From: Rivularia sp. MS3
Lineage (GTDB): Bacteria > Cyanobacteriota > Cyanobacteriia > Cyanobacteriales > Nostocaceae
Assembly (NCBI GenBank): GCA_019192545.1
Contig: JAHCMI010000013.1
Span: 62,001 to 126,000, forward strand
Direction of reading: 5' to 3'
DNA length: 64,000 nucleotides
Positions 63,786-64,000 of this stretch are shown in pieces. Numbering within the stretch: the stretch's first letter is position 1; every line of letters starts with the position of its first letter. The notes under the pieces were generated by a model, which saw only the letters and a list, made by a program, of their open reading frames with translations, made no database searches and was not told the origin of the DNA. The position numbers were made by a program, and so were the translations under genes.

Positions 63786-64000
63786 TTTCATTCACCTCAA
63801 TCTCTCTTAATTTCTTACCTCAGCGCCCTCCGCGTTTAGAAGGGTTTTTTATCGACAATCCTTAGACGGGATAAAAGTAATATCAAATCTATTAACATCC
63901 GAGTTATATATTTTTTCAGCCTCGGAGCGCAAAGCTAAGGGCACAGAAGCGCAGAGTTTTTTCCTATGAGAAATATTATTAATAGCGTTTAATTTTTCTA
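63786..64000. other. Right window edge, CGCAGAG-type repeat remnants
   Basis: Contains CAGCGCCCTCCGCGTTTAGA with a T-run, and CTCGGAGCGCAAAGCTAAGG with GAAGCGCAGAG near 63920-63960. These CGCAGAG fragments are a dispersed cyanobacterial repeat, as near 22835 and 51360. No gene. Confidence 0.45.

Overview
The window looks like chromosomal DNA of a filamentous, probably heterocyst-forming cyanobacterium (Nostocales). The DNA is AT-rich. It carries the octamer GCGATCGC (HIP1), heptanucleotide short tandem repeats, a class II fructose-bisphosphate aldolase, the cyanobacterial cell-division protein Ftn2/ZipN, a HepA-like ABC transporter and a HepC-like sugar transferase. A member of the Rivularia/Calothrix group would fit the low GC, but that is a guess.

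Layout. 0.2-1.2 kb: an M48 metalloprotease whose 3' end overlaps tRNA-Leu. 1.2-3.0 kb: repeats and one small basic ORF. 3.0-19.3 kb (+): a polysaccharide locus with a WecB/TagA/CpsF transferase, a nitroreductase-like protein, a Wzx-type flippase, two pyruvyltransferase-family proteins, seven GT4 glycosyltransferases and a Wzy/ligase-type membrane protein. 19.5-22.2 kb (-): a secreted GH30-like glycosidase and a PhyH-type dioxygenase. 23.2-30.9 kb (-): a lasso-peptide-type RiPP cluster, in transcription order B1 (PqqD-like), B2 (protease), C (cyclase), A (precursor), HprK-like kinase, ABC exporter and nucleotidyltransferase. 31-34 kb: mostly non-coding, with a small protein gene, a GC-rich structured island and tRNA-Gln. 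33.9-51.1 kb: a second exopolysaccharide locus resembling the heterocyst envelope polysaccharide (HEP) region, flanked by two Wzc-like proteins and holding GT2 and GT4 enzymes, a Wzy-like protein, a methyltransferase, the HepC-like and HepA-like proteins and a third pyruvyltransferase. 51.4-64 kb: an ABC ATPase, a frameshifted flavin reductase, a nitrilase-family amidase, aldolase, tRNA-Lys, an aldose-1-epimerase-like protein, pdhA, ftn2 and two tandem cytochromes P450.

How the genes work together. The two large loci each look like a Wzx/Wzy- or ABC-type route for building and exporting a heteropolysaccharide. The lasso genes form a compact tail-to-head set: B1 and B2 recognise and remove the leader, C closes the ring, the exporter secretes the product, and the kinase and nucleotidyltransferase are candidate tailoring enzymes. 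The most interesting object is this RiPP cluster, because its precursor has an exceptionally long Ser/Thr/Asn-rich segment (about 49 residues) after a canonical leader. Other notable points are a two-copy MITE family with intact 8-bp target duplications, a tandem pair of other MITE-like units, a heptad array that supplies a stop codon, a frameshift in a flavin-binding loop, and a sugar transferase that lacks its catalytic acidic pair.
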